A stretch of 64,000 nucleotides of DNA, from the NCBI GenBank assembly GCA_016934535.1, contig JAFGSQ010000019.1:6873-70872 (forward strand), read 5' to 3'. This DNA is from a candidate division WOR-3 bacterium (GTDB lineage Bacteria; SDB-A). The notes beneath the pieces are model-generated. The model searched no databases and was not told where the DNA came from. It saw nothing but the letters and a program-made list of their open reading frames with translations. The position numbers and the translations under genes were made by a program. This document shows, one piece after another, positions 61,266-64,000 of the stretch; within the stretch, counting starts at the first letter, position 1, and each line of letters begins with the position of its first letter.

Positions 61266-61529
61266 ATGAATTTCGCGGCAAAGATACTTGTATTATCCGG
61301 TGTCATACTCGCAGTGACGGGAGTTATACTTCTTGTGTTCAAAAAGACTCCTTTTTGGGGACTCCCCGGCTACTTGAGATTTTCCTACAAATCCTGCGTC
61401 TGTTTTTTCCCGATAACTTCGTGCGTATTGATTTCATTAATTTTATCTTTGTTGTTATTTTTTTTTGCAGAAAATGAAAATATTATGAAAATACTCGACT
61501 TCGAAAGATTTTTCAAGCTCAAATTATAA
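61266..61529 (+). CDS. DUF2905-family small membrane protein
   Basis: An 87-residue protein with two hydrophobic helices (AKILVLSGVILAVTGVILLVF and PITSCVLISLILSLLLFFF) around FWGLPGYLRFSYKSCVCFFPI. The Leu-Pro-Gly block and following Phe-Pro fit DUF2905, a small family of unknown role. The ATG at 61266 is preferred to an upstream start at 61230, which would sit in the divergent prfB control region. Transcribed away from prfB. Confidence 0.75.
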   Translation: MNFAAKILVLSGVILAVTGVILLVFKKTPFWGLPGYLRFSYKSCVCFFPITSCVLISLILSLLLFFFAENENIMKILDFERFFKLKL

Positions 61530-61563
61530 CAAGTAATATGATTTTAATCGATATTTATTTTTT

Positions 61564-62706
61564 ATGAAAATATGTTATCTGACTCATAATTATCCCAGAT
61601 ACGATGGCGATTATTCAGGTCTGCCATTTAAACACATAACCCACGCGCTCGCAGAAAAAGATTATCAGTTTACAATCATCACGCCACATGCTGAAAATCT
61701 TCCGGAATACGAAAAACGCAAAAATGTCGAGATCATCAGATTCAGATATTCTACCAGAGAAAGCATAGCATATACGGGTAAAATGCAGAAATTTTTTAAA
61801 AATCCTCTTTATTGGAACGAGTTTTTTTCGTTTTTTAAAAAGTTTTACTTTAGTTCGAGAAACGCCGGAAATATATTCGACTTACTGCATTGTCATTGGA
61901 TGATCCCGGCCGGCTTGATAGGAAAAATTATTCCTTGCAGAAAGAAATTACTGAGTCTTCACGGATCAGATGTCAGATTCACATCTTATTATAAACTTGA
62001 CAGATTCGCTGAATATCTTTTTTCTGACTACGATTTGATATTACCTGTTTCAAAATTCCTCGAGGAAACTGCCAGGAAATGGGTCGATAAACAAAAGCTT
62101 GTGACCGCACCGTTTATTACAAACATTGATAATTTTATATACAAACCCGCTGATAATTTCATGAAACCTTTACGCTTACTGACAGTATCAAGGCTCTCAA
62201 AACAAAAAAATCTGTCCGTCCCGATCGAAGCCGTGAAAAGACTTGTTGATGAAGGGTATAAACTGACATATACAATAATAGGCGATGGTGAGGAAAAAGA
62301 ATCTCTGTTAAATCAGGTTAAGAATCTTGATTTAACTGCCATCGTTGAATTTAAAGGATTAATAAACCACAGAGAAATTCCGCGATTGATGAAAGATTAT
62401 TCCGTGTGTCTTATCCCCTCTTTCGATGAAGGTTTTGGTATTTCGGTAATTGAAGCTCGGCTTGCGGGCAGACTTGTCATAGGATCAGATTCAGGAAATG
62501 TCAAATATATAATCAAAGACGGAAAAACAGGTATAAAATTCAACCCGTATTCAGCTGAAGATCTTGTCCGGAAAATTAAAACGGTTTTTAATGACCCCAA
62601 AAGAGCAATAAAAATTGCTCAAGATTCAAACACCGAGGCTGTTAAATTATATAAGTTTGAAAATCAAATAAACACATGGAATAATATTTATTCAAAATTC
62701 AAATAG
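61564..62706 (+). CDS. GT4-family glycosyltransferase
   Basis: A 380-residue glycosyltransferase with a GT-B fold. The N-terminal lobe has YLTHNYPRYDGDYSG and LLSLHGSDVRFTS; the C-terminal lobe has TVSRLSKQKNL, IIGDGEEKESL and the nucleotide-sugar site PSFDEGFGISVIEARLAG (Glu-x7-Glu). Acceptor and donor are unknown; LPS or exopolysaccharide assembly is likely. There is no clear ribosome site before the ATG. Its DNA is visibly more AT-rich than the operons to its left. Confidence 0.88.
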   Translation: MKICYLTHNYPRYDGDYSGLPFKHITHALAEKDYQFTIITPHAENLPEYEKRKNVEIIRFRYSTRESIAYTGKMQKFFKNPLYWNEFFSFFKKFYFSSRNAGNIFDLLHCHWMIPAGLIGKIIPCRKKLLSLHGSDVRFTSYYKLDRFAEYLFSDYDLILPVSKFLEETARKWVDKQKLVTAPFITNIDNFIYKPADNFMKPLRLLTVSRLSKQKNLSVPIEAVKRLVDEGYKLTYTIIGDGEEKESLLNQVKNLDLTAIVEFKGLINHREIPRLMKDYSVCLIPSFDEGFGISVIEARLAGRLVIGSDSGNVKYIIKDGKTGIKFNPYSAEDLVRKIKTVFNDPKRAIKIAQDSNTEAVKLYKFENQINTWNNIYSKFK

Positions 62707-63038
62707 TGTATTTATTCATTACACTTTTTGTGTTGTTTGAAAAATAAACATTGTTTCCGTTTACTCTCCTTAAAAAATACATAGAAAAAATTTATCCGGT
62801 TAATCAATTGATTAGTTTTCTCAATATGAATATTTCTGGAAATAAGATTTTTAGCAAATTGCCTAAAAAAATCTGTCGATTCGCAATTTGCATAAGATAT
62901 AAAATTATGTAATTCTGCAATTTACATATTATTAAACGTAAATCAACTGCTTGTGTATGTTTTAATATCGGACATTAATGGCATTGTTGTTGCTTAAATA
63001 ACCTGTTAAGTAAATTAAATGTAATTTAAGGAGGAAAT
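62707..63038. other. AT-rich non-coding stretch with inverted repeats
   Basis: These 332 bases hold no gene. Three structures are visible: a weak ACAC/GTGT hairpin just after the glycosyltransferase stop (62721-62733), a perfect 14-base palindrome TAATCAATTGATTA (62801-62814), and a 9-bp stem GCAAATTGC/GCAATTTGC (62854-62862 and 62883-62891). AAGGAGG before 63039 serves the next gene. I see no convincing promoter or terminator. Confidence 0.6.
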
Positions 63039-64000
63039 ATGAAAAGCAATGCTAAGATCATTTTTTGGACGATTTTGTTTTTGAATTGTCACATTCAAGC
63101 TCAATACGATCCAAAATTGGACTCAATTCCATGGTTTGATACATGTTTTGTTCCGACTTATGACGGATCAAATGAAGCCGTCCATCCAGATGTAATATAT
63201 TTCAAGGACGGTTTCACAATACAGGATTCGACAATACATTTTTTAATGGTCATGACGCCGTATCCAAATTTTTCAAGAGAATTAGAAAATCCAAGCGTTG
63301 TCTACAGCTGTGATGGATATCATTTTTACGAATGGCCGCAAATTCATACAAATCCTTTGGCTTTTCCAAATGGCAGTTACAACAACGACCCGGACATGAT
63401 TTGGGATGCAGAATATGAATCTTTATATATAATTTATCAAGAAACTGAAAGTTCAAAAAAATGGCAGGATATAAAACTTTTAACCAACGATTCAACAATA
63501 TCGAATAACACCCTCCCGAGAACTATATTACACTATCAAGCCGATACTAGTCAGACTTGGAAAGACTCGATATTTACCGTATCTCCAAGTCTTCTTCCGT
63601 ATTCAGACACTCTGTTCATGTTTTATGTCCACTTGATGAATACATCATCAGAAAAAAAAGAAGATGCGGATTGGACTTCAAGCCGAATTGAAATTCTCAA
63701 AAGCACTGAAGGAATACATCAATGGAATAAAGATGATACAATCCATGCCATTTTACATGATAAACCGGCGGGTCTGTTCATCTGGCATATAAATGTTTTT
63801 GACGGGCAGGATGGTTGGTTTTATATGCTTTGCAACGGATACGAAGGTTCTTTTTGGAATAATCATAATTTGTACATTGCAAGAAGCACGAATCTTCTTG
63901 ACTGGTATTTTTTCGATGATCCAATACTTATTGAAAACGACCCGTTTTTCAACAATGATTGCATGGGAGTTTACAGAAGTTCGGGATTAATTAATAAAGA
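63039..64000 (+). CDS. Secreted protein, glycosidase-like propeller, 3'-truncated by window
   Basis: An open frame of at least 320 codons runs off the window end, starting at the ATG at 63039 after AAGGAGGAAAT. A signal peptide (MKSNAKIIFWTILFLNCHIQAQ) precedes a Trp/Asp-rich beta protein with recurring phrases such as NDPDMIWDAEYESLYIIY, SPSLLPYSDTLFMFYV and HNLYIARSTNLLDWYFFDD. This pattern of dated-and-observed strands resembles five-bladed propellers of the GH43/GH32 type. Without the rest, and with no catalytic acid identified, the enzyme call is tentative. It is AT-rich like the glycosyltransferase. Confidence 0.6.
   Translation, partial: MKSNAKIIFWTILFLNCHIQAQYDPKLDSIPWFDTCFVPTYDGSNEAVHPDVIYFKDGFTIQDSTIHFLMVMTPYPNFSRELENPSVVYSCDGYHFYEWPQIHTNPLAFPNGSYNNDPDMIWDAEYESLYIIYQETESSKKWQDIKLLTNDSTISNNTLPRTILHYQADTSQTWKDSIFTVSPSLLPYSDTLFMFYVHLMNTSSEKKEDADWTSSRIEILKSTEGIHQWNKDDTIHAILHDKPAGLFIWHINVFDGQDGWFYMLCNGYEGSFWNNHNLYIARSTNLLDWYFFDDPILIENDPFFNNDCMGVYRSSGLINK

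Noticed and set aside
60584-61477. 297-codon plus-strand frame opposite prfB
   Set aside because: It is antisense to prfB and its frameshift leader; the composition is that of a shadow frame.
62801-62891. Operator or attachment site at the 14-base palindrome and nearby stem
   Set aside because: No regulator or integrase is adjacent, and short palindromes are common in AT-rich DNA; noted only as structure.
1-64000. tRNA, rRNA, insertion sequence or prophage genes
   Set aside because: I looked for cloverleaf T-loops, rRNA blocks, transposase motifs and integrases and saw none that could be supported.

Overview
The window is a gene-dense stretch of a diderm bacterium. Lipid A/Kdo genes (lpxA, lpxB, lpxC, lpxD, lpxK, waaA), bamA, a Skp-like chaperone, lolC/lolD and a Wzc/Wza-type polysaccharide export pair show an LPS-bearing outer membrane. 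Several secreted proteins end in a glycine-rich beta domain closing in Ser-Gly-Lys, like the C-terminal sorting domains of type IX secretion cargo. Those tails, the lpxD-lpxC-fabZ-lpxA order and a class 1B pyrK/pyrD pair suggest the FCB superphylum or a nearby uncultured candidate phylum (WOR-3/TA06/Cloacimonadota-like). This placement is inference; there is no rRNA or tRNA gene here.

Layout. 1-10366 (minus): a small membrane protein, Wza-like exporter, Wzc-like tyrosine autokinase, three TPR lipoproteins, then pyrK, pyrD, rlpA, pyrF, pyrE and the first codons of yebC. 10484-17834 (plus): a MoxR/DUF58/Bat operon; its BatC-like member carries 31 tandem Asp-Gln-Gln units. 17818-22931 (minus): TPR protein, mutL, miaA, rodA, comF. 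23079-24964 (plus): a PHP phosphoesterase and a radical SAM protein, divergent from the mutL operon with interleaved promoters. 25089-26681 (plus): a secreted protein with its own promoter and terminator. 26730-27420: a non-coding array of about twelve perfect or near-perfect hairpins punctuated by a CACGAAG/CTTCGTG motif, the most unusual structure seen. 27527-40316 (plus): a twelve-gene run with three zinc-ribbon proteins, a TGS/ThrRS-like uridine kinase, acpS, a Gfo/Idh/MocA oxidoreductase, lpxB, an acyltransferase, waaA, lpxK, a sugar kinase-like ATPase and a secreted M1 peptidase. 40406-46562 (minus): three secreted proteins with shuffled modules, two with kelch-like repeats. 46687-61211 (minus): an envelope operon, prfB (programmed +1 frameshift), lysS, lolC, lolD, mcsB, clpC, bamA, skp-like, lpxD, lpxC, fabZ, lpxA. 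61266-64000 (plus): a DUF2905 protein, a glycosyltransferase and the start of a secreted protein, visibly more AT-rich than the rest.

The genes form tight, translationally coupled operons (ATGA/TTGA overlaps), with frequent TTG or GTG starts and one apparent ATT start. The two envelope operons together supply most lipid A enzymes (lpxH/lpxI is not in the window), the Kdo transferase, outer-membrane protein assembly and lipoprotein release. Candidate novelties are the hairpin array, the zinc-ribbon trio beside it, and the duplicated secreted kelch proteins with their duplicated promoters.
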